Below are positions 16,303 to 26,001 of a DNA stretch of 64,000 nt, piece after piece. Source of the stretch: Chromobacterium rhizoryzae. Its GTDB lineage: Bacteria > Pseudomonadota > Gammaproteobacteria > Burkholderiales > Chromobacteriaceae. The stretch lies in the NCBI RefSeq assembly GCF_020544465.1, contig NZ_CP066126.1, positions 1,116,001 through 1,180,000 on the forward strand, written 5' to 3'. Position 1 is the first letter of the stretch, and each line of letters opens with the position of its first letter. The position numbers and the translations under genes were made by a program. The notes beneath the pieces are model-generated. The model searched no databases. It was not told the origin of the DNA and saw nothing but the letters and a program-made list of their open reading frames with translations.

Positions 16303-17145
16303 TCAGTTCTGGCGGTAGAGCTGGCGATGGCGCACCAGCACCTGTTCGGCGGCGAACAGGCGGGCAAGGCGTTCCGTGATGTAGACCGAGCGGTGCTGAC
16401 CGCCGGTACAGCCGACGGCGACGGTCAGATAGCTGCGGTTTTCCATGCTGAAACAGGGCAGCCATTTGCTGACCAGCTGCTGGATGTCGTCCACCATCTG
16501 CTGCACTTCCGGCGTTTGCTGGAAGAAGTCGATGATGGGCTGGTCGCGGCCGGTGAACGGGCGCAGCTGCGGGTCGTAATAGGGATTGGGCAGGCAGCGG
16601 ACGTCGAAAACGAAGTCGGCGTCCCGCGGCAGGCCGTGCTTGAAGCCGAAGGATTCGAAGATCAGGGTCAGCCGGCTGCTGTCGGCGTCCACCAGCTCGC
16701 GCACCCAGCTGCGCAGCGCGTTGGCGGACAGCTCGCTGGTGTCGATGCGGGTGCCCAGTTCCATGATCTCGGCCAGCATGTCCTGTTCCAGCAGAATGCT
16801 TTCCTCCACCGTGACGTCGGCGCCGGACAGCGGGTGGCGGCGGCGGGTTTCGGAGAAGCGCTTGACCAGGGTGGCGGGCGTGGCTTCCAGGAACAGCAGG
16901 CGCACGTCCACATGCTGAGCCCGCAGCTTTTCCATTTCCGCCGGCAAGGCGCCCAGCGACGGGCCGGAGCGGGTGTCCACGCTGATGGCGATCTGTTCGT
17001 AGCCGTAGTCGGCGTACAGCGACATCGCCTCGTGCAGCATGGTGGCCGGCAGATTGTCCACGCAGTAGAAGCCGGCGTCTTCCAGCGCGCGCAGCGCCAC
17101 CGACTTGCCGGAACCGGACAGGCCGCTAATCAATATCAGGCGCAT
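16303..17145 (-). CDS. rapZ: RNase adapter protein RapZ (nucleotide-binding YvcJ family)
   Basis: A 280-residue P-loop protein, MRLILISGLSGSGKSVALRALEDAGFYCVDNLP, with Walker A at residues 8-15. A C-terminal domain has VGCTGGQHRSVYITERLA, holding the conserved Cys and His that bind RNA or the glucosamine-6-phosphate signal in E. coli RapZ. There RapZ guides RNase E to the small RNA GlmZ and so controls GlmS. In betaproteobacteria the same gene sits by ptsN and hprK and its RNA target is not established. It overlaps hprK by 20 bases, showing translational coupling. Confidence 0.95.
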   Translation of the reverse strand: MRLILISGLSGSGKSVALRALEDAGFYCVDNLPATMLHEAMSLYADYGYEQIAISVDTRSGPSLGALPAEMEKLRAQHVDVRLLFLEATPATLVKRFSETRRRHPLSGADVTVEESILLEQDMLAEIMELGTRIDTSELSANALRSWVRELVDADSSRLTLIFESFGFKHGLPRDADFVFDVRCLPNPYYDPQLRPFTGRDQPIIDFFQQTPEVQQMVDDIQQLVSKWLPCFSMENRSYLTVAVGCTGGQHRSVYITERLARLFAAEQVLVRHRQLYRQN

Positions 17146-18082
17146 TTTCCTGGTCTCTGAGGAAGTTGGTGTGGCGTTCGATGAATTCGCGGGTGCTGTC
17201 TATGCCGCGCAGCTGCAGGATGTAGTTGCGCACCGCGGCCTCCACCAGCACCGCCAGGTTGCGGCCGGCGGCCACCGGCAGCACCACTTTGCGGATGGTG
17301 ACGCCGATGATGTCCTGGGTTTCCGACTGGATGTTGAGGCGGTCCAGCGCCTGCATCGCCTGGTCGTTGGCCTTGACCAGGTGGATGATCAGCCGCAGCA
17401 CCTTCTTCGGCCGCACGGCGGTTTCGCCGAAGATGGTGCGGATGTTGAGGATGCCCAGGCCGCGCACTTCCAGGAAGTCGCGCAGCAAGGGCGGGCAGCG
17501 GCCTTCCAGCGTGTCGGGGCCGATGCGGTACAGCTCCACCGCGTCGTCAGCCACCATGCCGTGGCCGCGGGAAATCAGTTCCAGCGCCAGCTCGCTCTTG
17601 CCCATCGCCGAATCGCCCATGATCAGCACACCGATCTCGAACACGTCGAGGAAGACGCCGTGCAGCACGGTGGACACCGCCAGCGCCCGCGCCAGATAGA
17701 TGCGCAGCACATCCATCAGGTAGGGGCTTTCCAGCTTGGTGGTCATCAGCGGGACGTTGTGGGTGTGGCAGTAGTCGCGCAGCAGCTTGGGCACCGGCTG
17801 GTCGTTGGCCACCATCACCACCGACATGCTCTTGTGGAACAGCTGGTCCAGCGCGGTCTTGGCGGCGGACTGTTCCAGCCGGTTCAGGTAGTCCACCTCG
17901 GCGAGGCCCAGCACCTGGACCCGGTTGGGGTGGATGAAATTGAGGTGGCCGACCAGCGCCTGCGTGGGGCGCTGTTCGTCGTTGCCTATCATATTGTCGG
18001 CGCCGCCGGTGCCTGCGACCCAGGTCAGGTTGAGCTTCTGCTGGTTTTCCTGGTACAGCCGGCGGACGCTGATGCTAGGCAT
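17126..18082 (-). CDS. hprK: HPr kinase/phosphorylase
   Basis: HprK phosphorylates HPr on a serine using ATP and removes the phosphate in the reverse reaction, setting PTS flow and regulation. The 318-residue protein has the N-terminal domain (1-130), then HGVFLDVFEIGVLIMGDSAMGK (part of the HPr kinase signature) with the P-loop at 156-163 and His141. VADDAVEL and the K-M-loop region (LEVRGLGILNIRTIFG) follow. Gram-negatives with HprK usually use it with the nitrogen PTS, and here it overlaps ptsN by 8 bases and rapZ by 20. That packing supports a shared regulatory job. Confidence 0.97.
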   Translation of the reverse strand: MPSISVRRLYQENQQKLNLTWVAGTGGADNMIGNDEQRPTQALVGHLNFIHPNRVQVLGLAEVDYLNRLEQSAAKTALDQLFHKSMSVVMVANDQPVPKLLRDYCHTHNVPLMTTKLESPYLMDVLRIYLARALAVSTVLHGVFLDVFEIGVLIMGDSAMGKSELALELISRGHGMVADDAVELYRIGPDTLEGRCPPLLRDFLEVRGLGILNIRTIFGETAVRPKKVLRLIIHLVKANDQAMQALDRLNIQSETQDIIGVTIRKVVLPVAAGRNLAVLVEAAVRNYILQLRGIDSTREFIERHTNFLRDQENAPDID

Positions 18083-18536
18083 TGGGCACCCAATTATTGA
18101 GCAGCTGATAGAGCTCGTCGCGCAGGGGGATGCCCAGCATCTGCTCGCGCATCTGGCGGCTGGAGAACAGCTGCGCCAGTTCGGACAGCACTTGCAGGTG
18201 CAGGTCCGTGGCCTGTTCCGGCACCAGCAGCACGAACAGGCACTGCACCGGCTTGCCGTCGGGCGCGTCGAAGGGAATCGGGGTCTTCAGACGGATGAAC
18301 ACGCCCATCGCGTCCTTGAGGCCGCGCGCGCGGCCGTGCGGAATCGCCACTCCCTGGCCAAGGCCGGTGGAGCCGAGCTTTTCGCGGGCGAACAGGCAAT
18401 CGAAGATTTCGCTGCGCGCGATGCCCCGGGTATTTTCAACCAAGAGGCCGACTTGCTCGAACACGCGCTTCTTGCTGGCGACGTCCAGATCCAGCAGGAC
18501 GTGTTCGGGTGTCAGGATTTTGCCGATGAGGTTCAT
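18075..18536 (-). CDS. ptsN: Nitrogen-PTS enzyme IIA
   Basis: PtsN (EIIA-Ntr) takes phosphate from NPr/HPr on a histidine and regulates potassium transport, nitrogen and envelope functions rather than moving sugar. The 153-residue protein has the PTS EIIA type 2 fold with His67 in GVAIPHGRARGLKD, preceded by REKLGSTGLG, and ends with LPLRD-like LGIPLRDELYQLL. It lies between hpf and hprK in the conserved rpoN-hpf-ptsN-hprK-rapZ order. A 121-base gap to hpf leaves room for its own promoter. Confidence 0.95.
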   Translation of the reverse strand: MNLIGKILTPEHVLLDLDVASKKRVFEQVGLLVENTRGIARSEIFDCLFAREKLGSTGLGQGVAIPHGRARGLKDAMGVFIRLKTPIPFDAPDGKPVQCLFVLLVPEQATDLHLQVLSELAQLFSSRQMREQMLGIPLRDELYQLLNNWVPNA

Positions 18537-18657
18537 ATTGGATTATGCATGCGGCTGAGAAAAACCCGGCAATTCTACGTTGCCTTGATAGTACTGAAAA
18601 CGGGCAAGTGCAAAGAAAAGCGGGAACCCGCAGGCCCCCGCCTTCCAATTCAAGGGA

Positions 18658-18972
18658 TTACAGGCTGGCTTCAGGCGCCGGAGCACGGTGTTCAGACTGC
18701 TTTTCCTTGTGTTTCAGCACTTGACGGTCCAGCTTGTCGATCAGCAGATCGATGGCGGCGTACATATCGGATTCGGTGGCTTCCACGTGGATGTCCTTGC
18801 CGGACAGATGCACGTTGACTTCGGCCTTTTGCACCAGTTTATCAACAGACAGAGTAACGGAAATGTCGATCACATGGTCGACATGTCGAGTAACGCGCTC
18901 CATTTTGGTTTCAACGTATTCGCGCAGGGCGGGAGTTACTTCCAGATGCAGTCCAGTTACTTTGAGGTTCAT
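18658..18972 (-). CDS. hpf: Ribosome hibernation-promoting factor (short form)
   Basis: A 104-residue HPF/RaiA-family protein that binds the 30S A/P sites in stationary phase and helps form inactive 100S ribosomes. It starts MNLKVTGLHLEVTPALREYVETKMERVTRH, continues with the strand VDHVIDISVTLSV, and has the family signature DIHVEATESDMYAAIDLLIDKLDRQVLKHKEK. It lacks the C-terminal dimerisation domain of long HPF. It is downstream of rpoN and upstream of ptsN, as in most proteobacteria. Confidence 0.95.
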   Translation of the reverse strand: MNLKVTGLHLEVTPALREYVETKMERVTRHVDHVIDISVTLSVDKLVQKAEVNVHLSGKDIHVEATESDMYAAIDLLIDKLDRQVLKHKEKQSEHRAPAPEASL

Positions 18973-19039
18973 ACCCTAGCTCCTTCTGGTGTTGACAGTC
19001 CGGTCGGGTCGGCCGGATCGCTGTATTCCGCCGCCTGGG

Positions 19040-20461
19040 TCACAGCGTCTTGCGCTGGTTGACCGGCGGTATCTGCATGGCTTCACGATACTTGGCTATC
19101 GTGCGTCTGGCAACTTGTATTCCCTGTTTGGCCAGCGCTTCGACCAGGGCGCTGTCGGACAGCGGTTTGCTCGGCGATTCGGCGTCGATCAGGCTGCGGA
19201 TGTGGGCCTTGATCGCGGTGGCGGAGCACTCGCCGCCGCTGTCGGTTTCCAGCGCGCTGCCGAAGAAATACTTGAGCTCGAACAGGCCGCGCGGGCAGAG
19301 CAGGTATTTCTGGGTGGTGACCCGGGACACCGTGGATTCATGCAGGCCCAGCTCGTCCGCGATGTCGCGCAGAATCAGCGGGCGCATGGCCACTTCGCCG
19401 TGTTCAAAGAACGATTGCTGCCGTTCAACGATAGCTTCCGCCACTTTCAGGATAGTGTCAAATCGCTGCTGGATGTTCTTCACCAGCCATTTGGCCTCCT
19501 GCAGCCGCGAGGACATTTCGCCGTTGCCGCCGCGGTTTTCCGCCAGCAGTCGCGCGTACATCTGGTTGACGCGCAAGCGAGGCACGGCGCCGCCGTTGAG
19601 GGAGGCCACCCAGCGTCCCTTGCGTTTTCTGACCGAGACGTCGGGGATCACGTACTGGGTGTCGCTGGCGCCGAAACCGGCGGTGGGGCGGGGGTTGAGG
19701 CGGGCGATCAGCGCCTGGGCGGCGCGCAGTGCGGCGTCGTCCACGCCCAGCTGTTTTTTCAGCCGGGTGTAGTCGCGGTTGCCCAGCAAGGCCAGGTGGT
19801 CGCGGACGATGGCCAGCGCCAGGCCGCGCTGCGGCTCGTCCGGGTCCAGCCGCTGCAATTGCAGCGCCAGCGCTTCCGGCAAGGAGCGCGCGCCGACGCC
19901 GGGCGGGTCGAACTGCTGCAGCAGGCGCAGGCCTATCATCAGCTCGTCGGCCTCGATTTCCAGTTCCAGCGGCAGGTGGCTGGCGATGTCTTCCAGCGTC
20001 TGGCCCAGATAGCCGTCGTCGTCCAGCTCTTCAATCAGCAGCTGGACGATGGCCTGATCGCGCGTAGGCAGCGCCACTTCACCCAACTGCGCCAGCAGGT
20101 GCTCGCGCAGGCTGATAGGACAGGGCACGTTCAGCATCGGGTCCAGCTCGTCGTCGCCGTCGCCGCGGCGTCCGCCGCTGCCCCAGTCGCTCAGTTCGCC
20201 GGTCTCCGCGCCGCGTTCGCCGTCGTCGCCGGAGGCGTCGTCGCGGCTTTCCGCCGGGGCCTCCGGTTCCTGGGCGGCGGCGTCCGGCGCTTCGCCCTGC
20301 GGCGCTTCGTCGCCGCGCTCCAGCAAGGGATTGTCCAGCAAGAAGCGCTCGACTTCGGTCTGCAGGTCGAGGGTGGACATCTGCAGCAGCTTGATCGATT
20401 GCTGCAGCTGCGGCGTCAGGGTCAGCTGCTGCGATACCTTGAGCTGAAGTGTCTGTTTCAT
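19040..20461 (-). CDS. rpoN: RNA polymerase sigma-54 factor
   Basis: RpoN directs RNA polymerase to -24/-12 promoters that need an enhancer-binding ATPase. The 473-residue protein has region I (MKQTLQLKVSQQLTLTPQLQQSIKLLQMSTLDL), rich in Gln and Leu. An acidic region II follows (residues ~50-110, EEADDASGDDGERGAE-like), then the core-binding domain and the helix-turn-helix (RDIADELGLHESTVSRVTTQKY). The C-terminal RpoN box is ARRTIAKYREA. Length is typical (~470-500). It lies 3 bases after lptB, joining LPS export and alternative sigma factor in one transcript, an order shared by many proteobacteria. Confidence 0.97.
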   Translation of the reverse strand: MKQTLQLKVSQQLTLTPQLQQSIKLLQMSTLDLQTEVERFLLDNPLLERGDEAPQGEAPDAAAQEPEAPAESRDDASGDDGERGAETGELSDWGSGGRRGDGDDELDPMLNVPCPISLREHLLAQLGEVALPTRDQAIVQLLIEELDDDGYLGQTLEDIASHLPLELEIEADELMIGLRLLQQFDPPGVGARSLPEALALQLQRLDPDEPQRGLALAIVRDHLALLGNRDYTRLKKQLGVDDAALRAAQALIARLNPRPTAGFGASDTQYVIPDVSVRKRKGRWVASLNGGAVPRLRVNQMYARLLAENRGGNGEMSSRLQEAKWLVKNIQQRFDTILKVAEAIVERQQSFFEHGEVAMRPLILRDIADELGLHESTVSRVTTQKYLLCPRGLFELKYFFGSALETDSGGECSATAIKAHIRSLIDAESPSKPLSDSALVEALAKQGIQVARRTIAKYREAMQIPPVNQRKTL

Positions 20462-20464
20462 CGC

Positions 20465-21189
<725 letters not shown>

Positions 21190-21193
<4 letters not shown>

Positions 21194-21744
21194 TTGGCGG
21201 CTCCGCTGGCGGGTTTGACCGTCGCCGGCTGGGAGGCGGTGTTCTTGGGCTGCAGGATCACGGTGACGCGGCCCTTGTTGGGGCCGGTGGCGGTGCCGCC
21301 GGTCACTTGGTAGGTTTCGTTCTGGGTGTTGTAGGTGATCACATTGCCCACCACCAGGTCGCCTTCGCGCTTGACCCGGGCGTTGCCGGTCAGCACCGCG
21401 AGGTTGGCCGCGCTGCTGTAGTCGAGGCGGCTGGACTGGCCTTCCACCCATTCGTTCTTGCCGTCCATTTTCTGGCGGAAGGTGACGATGCGGCCGGTGG
21501 CCACCAGGGTCTGGTTGCCTTGCTTGTCCTGGGTGGCGACGACTTTGTCGGCGTTGAGCCGCAAGGTGCCCTGGATGATCACCACATTGCCTTCGCAAGT
21601 GGACACGCCCTTGATCTGGTCCATGGTGCAGCCGTTGTCGCTGGTGATTTCCATCGGCTTGGTGCGGTCGGCCTGTTCGGCGTGGGCGACGGAGGCGGCG
21701 GCCAGCGCCAGGCCGGCCAGCAGGAGACGGAGCTTATTTTTCAT
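21190..21744 (-). CDS. lptA: LPS transport periplasmic bridge protein
   Basis: LptA forms the periplasmic beta-jellyroll bridge that carries LPS from LptC to LptD. The 184-residue precursor has a signal peptide (residues 1-22, ending SVAHA) and an OstA-like domain: PMEITSDNGCTMDQIKGVSTCEGNVVIIQGTL, then NADKVVATQDK and YSSAANLAVLTGNARVKREGDLVVGNVI. Two cysteines (in NGCTM and STCEG) lie 11 residues apart and may form a disulfide, which is not a feature of E. coli LptA as I know it. It overlaps lptC by 11 bases and lptB by 4. Confidence 0.94.
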
Positions 21745-22303
21745 AAATGATCTTGGTGTGAGACAGCAGGTTCAACAAACCTGTCTGTTGCTGGTAGACG
21801 AAGCCCACGGAGTTGCCGTGCGATTTGCCCTGAAAGAATACGGTGGGCGCGGCGGAGCGGGCGATTTTCTTGCCGGTGTCGACATGCATGGCGCTGGTGA
21901 CGACCTTGGTCTCCGGCTTGTCCGCGGCGGCGGGCTGGATCATGGTCGCCTTCTTGTCGAAATAGGCTTGCTGGGTCTTGTTGTTGTAACGGCCGACGTC
22001 GCCGATCAACTGGTATTGCAGCGCGCCTTGCTGGTACTGGTAGAGCTCGGGGTTTTCGAAGAAGGCGTCGTCCTTGCCCGGGTATTGCCACATGCGCGAG
22101 GCGATCAGCCGCTCGTAGAGCTTGCCTTGCGGGTCGAAGCGGGTGGCGATCAGGTGTTCGGCCACGTACTCGGGCTTGTCCGGGTCCAGTTCGCGGCGGT
22201 TGCTGTCCCAGCGCGAGACCTGGTCCAGCCACACGGTCAACAGGCCGGTCAGGCCCACCAGCAGCAGCGGGAACAGGCGGTGGGAGCGCAGCAGGCGGAT
22301 CAT
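21734..22303 (-). CDS. lptC: LPS export inner-membrane protein
   Basis: LptC is a bitopic inner-membrane protein that receives LPS from LptB2FG and passes it to LptA. The 189-residue protein has a single N-terminal helix (MIRLLRSHRLFPLLLVGLTGLLTVWLDQV) and a periplasmic LptC/OstA-like domain (PEYVAEHLIATRFDPQGKLYERLIASRMWQYP, shown in part), ending SHTKIIYEK. Start ATG 22303 overlaps the kdsC stop by 4 bases. Similarity is at family level; LptC diverges quickly, but position and topology are decisive. Confidence 0.93.
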   Translation of the reverse strand: MIRLLRSHRLFPLLLVGLTGLLTVWLDQVSRWDSNRRELDPDKPEYVAEHLIATRFDPQGKLYERLIASRMWQYPGKDDAFFENPELYQYQQGALQYQLIGDVGRYNNKTQQAYFDKKATMIQPAAADKPETKVVTSAMHVDTGKKIARSAAPTVFFQGKSHGNSVGFVYQQQTGLLNLLSHTKIIYEK

Positions 22304-22824
22304 GCCAGATACCTGGCCAGGATGGCGTCGAAGGAACCCTGGGCCTGCATGATCAGCTCGGCCAGCTCGCGCACCGCGCCCTTGCCGCCGGAGCAGCCGG
22401 TCACGTAGTGGGCGCGCTGGCGCACCAGAGCCGGCGCTTCCGGCACCGCGACGGCCAGGCCGACGCGGGTGATGATGGGCAGGTCGATCAGATCGTCGCC
22501 GATGAAGGCGCATTCCTCGGCCGTCAGGCCGGTGAGTTCCAGCAGTTCGCCCAAGGCCAGTTTCTTGTCGTGCACGCCGCCGTAGTAGTGGTCGATGTGC
22601 AGCGCCTGGGCGCGATGCTCGACGCAGCGGTCGGCGCGGCCGGAGATGATGGCCAGCTGGACCCCGGTGGATTGCAGCAGGCGCAGGCCCAGGCCGTCCT
22701 GCACATTGAAGGATTTGCTTTCTTCGCCGTGGGCGTTGTAGTAGATGCGGCCGTCGGTCATCACGCCGTCCACGTCCATGATCAGCAGCTTGACCTTGCG
22801 GGCCTGCTCAAAAATGCTTTGCAT
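22300..22824 (-). CDS. kdsC: 3-deoxy-manno-octulosonate-8-phosphate phosphatase
   Basis: KdsC removes the phosphate from Kdo-8-phosphate to give Kdo for LPS. The 174-residue C0-type HAD protein has motif I LIMDVDGVMTDG (Asp17, Asp19), the short beta-hairpin YYNAHGEESKSFNVQDGLGL in place of a cap, motif II IISGRADR, and CAFIGDDLIDLPIITRVGLAVAVPEA (motifs III/IV). Length matches the tetrameric KdsC family. It stands between kdsD and lptC in the conserved cluster. Confidence 0.97.
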   Translation of the reverse strand: MQSIFEQARKVKLLIMDVDGVMTDGRIYYNAHGEESKSFNVQDGLGLRLLQSTGVQLAIISGRADRCVEHRAQALHIDHYYGGVHDKKLALGELLELTGLTAEECAFIGDDLIDLPIITRVGLAVAVPEAPALVRQRAHYVTGCSGGKGAVRELAELIMQAQGSFDAILARYLA

Positions 22825-22849
22825 GCTTGTCCTTGCTAATGCCGGCGAC

Positions 22850-23830
22850 TCAGATCACGCCGGCCTTGAATAGATCGTGCAGATGCAGCGCGCCTATCAA
22901 TTTGTTGCTTTCATCTACGACCAGCAGGCTGGTGATCTTGTTCTGCTCCATCAGGAACACCGCCTCGGTGGCCAGCTTTTTGGGGCTGATGGTGCGCGGC
23001 GAGCGGCTCATCACCTGATCGATGGTCAGATCGTAAAGGTTGGCGGAACGTTCCAGCGTGCGGCGCAGGTCGCCGTCGGTGTAGACGCCCAGCAGGGCGT
23101 CGTCGGCGGCGCAGACGGCCAGCATGCCCAGGCGCTTGCGGGACAGTTCCAGCAAGGCGTCCTTCAGCGGCGTGCCCGGCGCCACCCGCGGCAATTCCTC
23201 GCCGCTGTGCATGATGTCGGAAACGTGGACCAGCAGCTTGCGCCCCAGGCTGCCGCCCGGATGCGACAGCGCGAAATCGCCCTGGCCGAAGCCGCGCGCG
23301 TCCATCAGCGTGACCGCCAGCGCGTCGCCCAGCGCCATCTGCACCGTGGTGCTGGTGGTGGGGGCCAGGCCCAGCGGGCAGGCTTCCTTCTCCACGCGGG
23401 CGTCCAGGTGGATGTCGGCCTCCTGCGCCATGGTGGAGCTTTCGCGTCCGGTCATGCAGATCAAGCGCACGCCCTTGCGCTTCAAGGCCGGCAGCAGGGC
23501 GATGATTTCGTCGCTTTCGCCGGAGTTGGACAGCGCCAGCACGATGTCCTGGGCGGTGATCATGCCCAGATCGCCGTGGGCGGCCTCGCCAGGGTGAACG
23601 AAGAAGGCCGGCGTGCCGGTGCTGGCCAGCGTGGCGGCGATCTTGCGCGCCACGTGGCCGGACTTGCCCATGCCGGTGATCACCAGACGGCCGGCGCTGG
23701 CCAGGATCAGGTCCACGGCGGCGAGAAAGTCGCCGTTTAGACTGCGCGACAGCGCGGTGAGGGCTTCGGACTCTATCTGCAGGACTTCCCGGGCCAATTG
23801 GAGCCGGGACGGAGCTTGTACTTTTTCCAT
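22850..23830 (-). CDS. kdsD: D-arabinose 5-phosphate isomerase
   Basis: KdsD converts ribulose 5-phosphate to arabinose 5-phosphate, the first committed step towards Kdo. The 326-residue protein has a SIS domain (LVITGMGKSGHVARKIAATLASTGTPAFFVHP; AAHGDLGMI; VLALSNSGESDEI) followed by two CBS domains (~205-325) that end ITSLLVVDESNKLIGALHLHDLFKAGV. I chose ATG 23830 (MEKVQAP) over an upstream start that adds six residues. It heads the minus-strand kdsD-kdsC-lptC-lptA-lptB-rpoN series and is divergent from the KefC-type antiporter gene. Confidence 0.96.
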   Translation of the reverse strand: MEKVQAPSRLQLAREVLQIESEALTALSRSLNGDFLAAVDLILASAGRLVITGMGKSGHVARKIAATLASTGTPAFFVHPGEAAHGDLGMITAQDIVLALSNSGESDEIIALLPALKRKGVRLICMTGRESSTMAQEADIHLDARVEKEACPLGLAPTTSTTVQMALGDALAVTLMDARGFGQGDFALSHPGGSLGRKLLVHVSDIMHSGEELPRVAPGTPLKDALLELSRKRLGMLAVCAADDALLGVYTDGDLRRTLERSANLYDLTIDQVMSRSPRTISPKKLATEAVFLMEQNKITSLLVVDESNKLIGALHLHDLFKAGVI

Positions 23831-23949
23831 AATTCGAAAGTATATCAAAGGTTATAATCGCTGAACGCAGGCTGGTGCATCTTTTGCTTGGCATGTGTTA
23901 AAAATTGCAGTCTTTTTCCTTTCTCTCGCTTCAGGAGCCCCGCCGCGCG

Positions 23950-25923
23950 ATGCATTCGTCACTAGCCCCTATCGTCTTGGTTCTGCTGGCCGCGGTGTTG
24001 TCGGTGACCTTGTGCCGCAGCCTGAAAGTGCCGGCCATGCTCGGTTATCTGGTGGTGGGCTTTCTGGCCGGCCCCGGCGTGATGAATCTGATTCCGCAAG
24101 GCGAGGAAACCGCCTTTCTCGGCGAGATCGGCATTGTCTTCATGATGTTCTCCATCGGCCTGGAGTTTTCCCTGCCCAAGTTGCGCGCGATGCGGCAGCT
24201 GGTGTTCGGCGTCGGCTTCGGTCAGGTGGCGGCCACCATGTTGCTGGTGGGTCTGGCGGTGGGCTGGCTCAGCGGCAGTCCGCTGACCGGTTTCGCCGTC
24301 GGCGGCGCGCTGGCGATGTCGTCCACCGCCATCGTCAGCAAATTGCTGAACGAGCGTCTGGAGCTGAACCAGGCCCATGGCCAGCTGGCCATTGGCGTGT
24401 TGTTGTTCCAGGACATCGCGGTGGTCCCCTTGCTGATTCTGTTCCCGGCCTTCGCCGGCGGCAGCGACACCTTGTGGATGGACCTGGGCCTGGCGGCGCT
24501 GAAGGTGGTGGTGGTGCTGGCCTTGCTGCTGTTCTTCGGCCAGCGCCTGCTGCGGCCGTGGTTCCATCTGGTGGCGCGCCAGCGCTCGGGCGAGCTGTTC
24601 ATGATCAATGTGCTGCTGGTGACGCTGGGCGTGGCCTGGCTGACCGAGCTGTCCGGCCTGTCGCTGGCCTTGGGCGCCTTCGTCGCCGGCATGTTGATTT
24701 CGGAAACCGAATACCGCTATCAGGTGGAGGAGGACATCCGGCCGTTCCGCGACATTCTGCTGGGCTTCTTCTTCGTCACCGTGGGCATGAAGCTGGAACT
24801 GACGGTGTTGTTCGAGCGTTTCGGCGAAGTGCTGCTGATGCTGACCCTGCTGCTGCCGATCAAGGTGGCGGTGGTGTTCGGCGTGGCGCGCGGCTTCCGC
24901 CACAAGTCCAATGAATCCATGCGCGCCGCGCTGGCCCTGGCCCAGGGCGGCGAGTTCGGCTTTGTGCTGCTGGCGCTGGCCTTGAACCTGCATCTGGTGC
25001 CGGCCGGCACCGCTCAGGCGGCGATCGCCGCGATTCTGATCTCGATGCTGATCGCGCCCTTCCTGATCCTGTACGGGGACAAGATCACCCGCCGCCTGAT
25101 CAAGCAGGACTGGATGTTCCAGGCGCTGGACCTGCACCATATGCTGGTGGAGAGCATGTCCAAGAGCGACCACGTGGTGATCTGCGGCTATGGCCGCAGC
25201 GGTCAGGCGCTGGCGCGCTTGCTGGAGGCGGAGGAGATCCCGTTCTTCGCGCTGGACATGGACCCGGAGCGGGTGCGCGAGGCCGGCGAGGCCGGCGATC
25301 CGGTGGTGTTCGGCGACGCCGGCAAGCACGAAGTGCTGGTGGCGGCCGGCCTGATGCGTGCCAAGGCGGTGGTGGTGACCTTCGCCGACACCCACGCGGC
25401 CTTGCGTATTTTGAGTTCGGTGGAGCATGCGCGGCCGGGGCTGCCGGTGATCGTGCGCACGGTGGACGACAGCGATATGGATCAGCTGCGCCACGCCGGC
25501 GCCGACGAGGTGGTGGCCGAGGTGATGGAGGGCAGCCTGATGTTGGCTTCGCAGGCGCTGCTGGTGGTCGGCGTGCCGCCGAGCCGGGTGGTGCGCCGCA
25601 TCCGCGCGGTGCGCGAGGAGCGCTACGGCCTGTTCCGCGGCTTCTTCCGCGGCGTCAGCGACGAGGGCGAGGGCATGGACGAGGCCTTGGTGCCGCGGCT
25701 GCAGAGCATTCAGGTCTGCACCGGAGCGGCGGCGGTGGGCCAGCCGTTGGCCAATCTGCATCTGGGGGATTTGGGCGTGGAATTGAAGGCGATCCGCCGT
25801 CAGCGGGTGCGACGAACCGATTTCGACGACAGTTTCGAGGTGGAGCAGGGCGACGCGCTGGTGTTGCTGGGCACGCCGGAGCAACTGGCGCTGGCCGAGT
25901 ACCGGATTCTGCAGGGGGAGTAA
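23950..25923 (+). CDS. Monovalent cation:proton antiporter-2 (KefC/KefB type)
   Basis: A 657-residue CPA2 antiporter. About twelve helices fill residues 1-385, including the ion-site region MSSTAIVSKLLNER and LFQDIAVVPLLILF. A TrkA-N/RCK domain follows (VVICGYGRSGQALARLL, ~400-520) with a Rossmann nucleotide site, then a short TrkA-C domain (~560-650). E. coli KefB/KefC are potassium efflux systems held shut by glutathione; without a visible kefF/kefG ancillary gene the gating ligand here is uncertain. I chose ATG 23950 because the first transmembrane helix starts there. A strong hairpin (25942-25979) follows. Confidence 0.92.
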   Translation: MHSSLAPIVLVLLAAVLSVTLCRSLKVPAMLGYLVVGFLAGPGVMNLIPQGEETAFLGEIGIVFMMFSIGLEFSLPKLRAMRQLVFGVGFGQVAATMLLVGLAVGWLSGSPLTGFAVGGALAMSSTAIVSKLLNERLELNQAHGQLAIGVLLFQDIAVVPLLILFPAFAGGSDTLWMDLGLAALKVVVVLALLLFFGQRLLRPWFHLVARQRSGELFMINVLLVTLGVAWLTELSGLSLALGAFVAGMLISETEYRYQVEEDIRPFRDILLGFFFVTVGMKLELTVLFERFGEVLLMLTLLLPIKVAVVFGVARGFRHKSNESMRAALALAQGGEFGFVLLALALNLHLVPAGTAQAAIAAILISMLIAPFLILYGDKITRRLIKQDWMFQALDLHHMLVESMSKSDHVVICGYGRSGQALARLLEAEEIPFFALDMDPERVREAGEAGDPVVFGDAGKHEVLVAAGLMRAKAVVVTFADTHAALRILSSVEHARPGLPVIVRTVDDSDMDQLRHAGADEVVAEVMEGSLMLASQALLVVGVPPSRVVRRIRAVREERYGLFRGFFRGVSDEGEGMDEALVPRLQSIQVCTGAAAVGQPLANLHLGDLGVELKAIRRQRVRRTDFDDSFEVEQGDALVLLGTPEQLALAEYRILQGE

Positions 25924-25941
25924 GGACCGGCGGGAGGACGT

Positions 25942-25979
25942 CGAACGGCCCTCGCGGCGTGAGCCGCGGGGGCCGTTCG
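25942..25979. terminator. Long hairpin between convergent antiporter and AsmA genes
   Basis: A 17-base stem with one mismatch (CGAACGGCCC... paired with ...GGGCCGTTCG, loop GTGA) lies 18 bases past the antiporter stop and before the AsmA stop at 26002. T-rich sequence follows only on the right (GTCTTG), so it is a likely but not classical terminator serving both genes. Confidence 0.65.
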
Positions 25980-26001
25980 TCTTGATGCTGTTTGTCGGGC
26001 G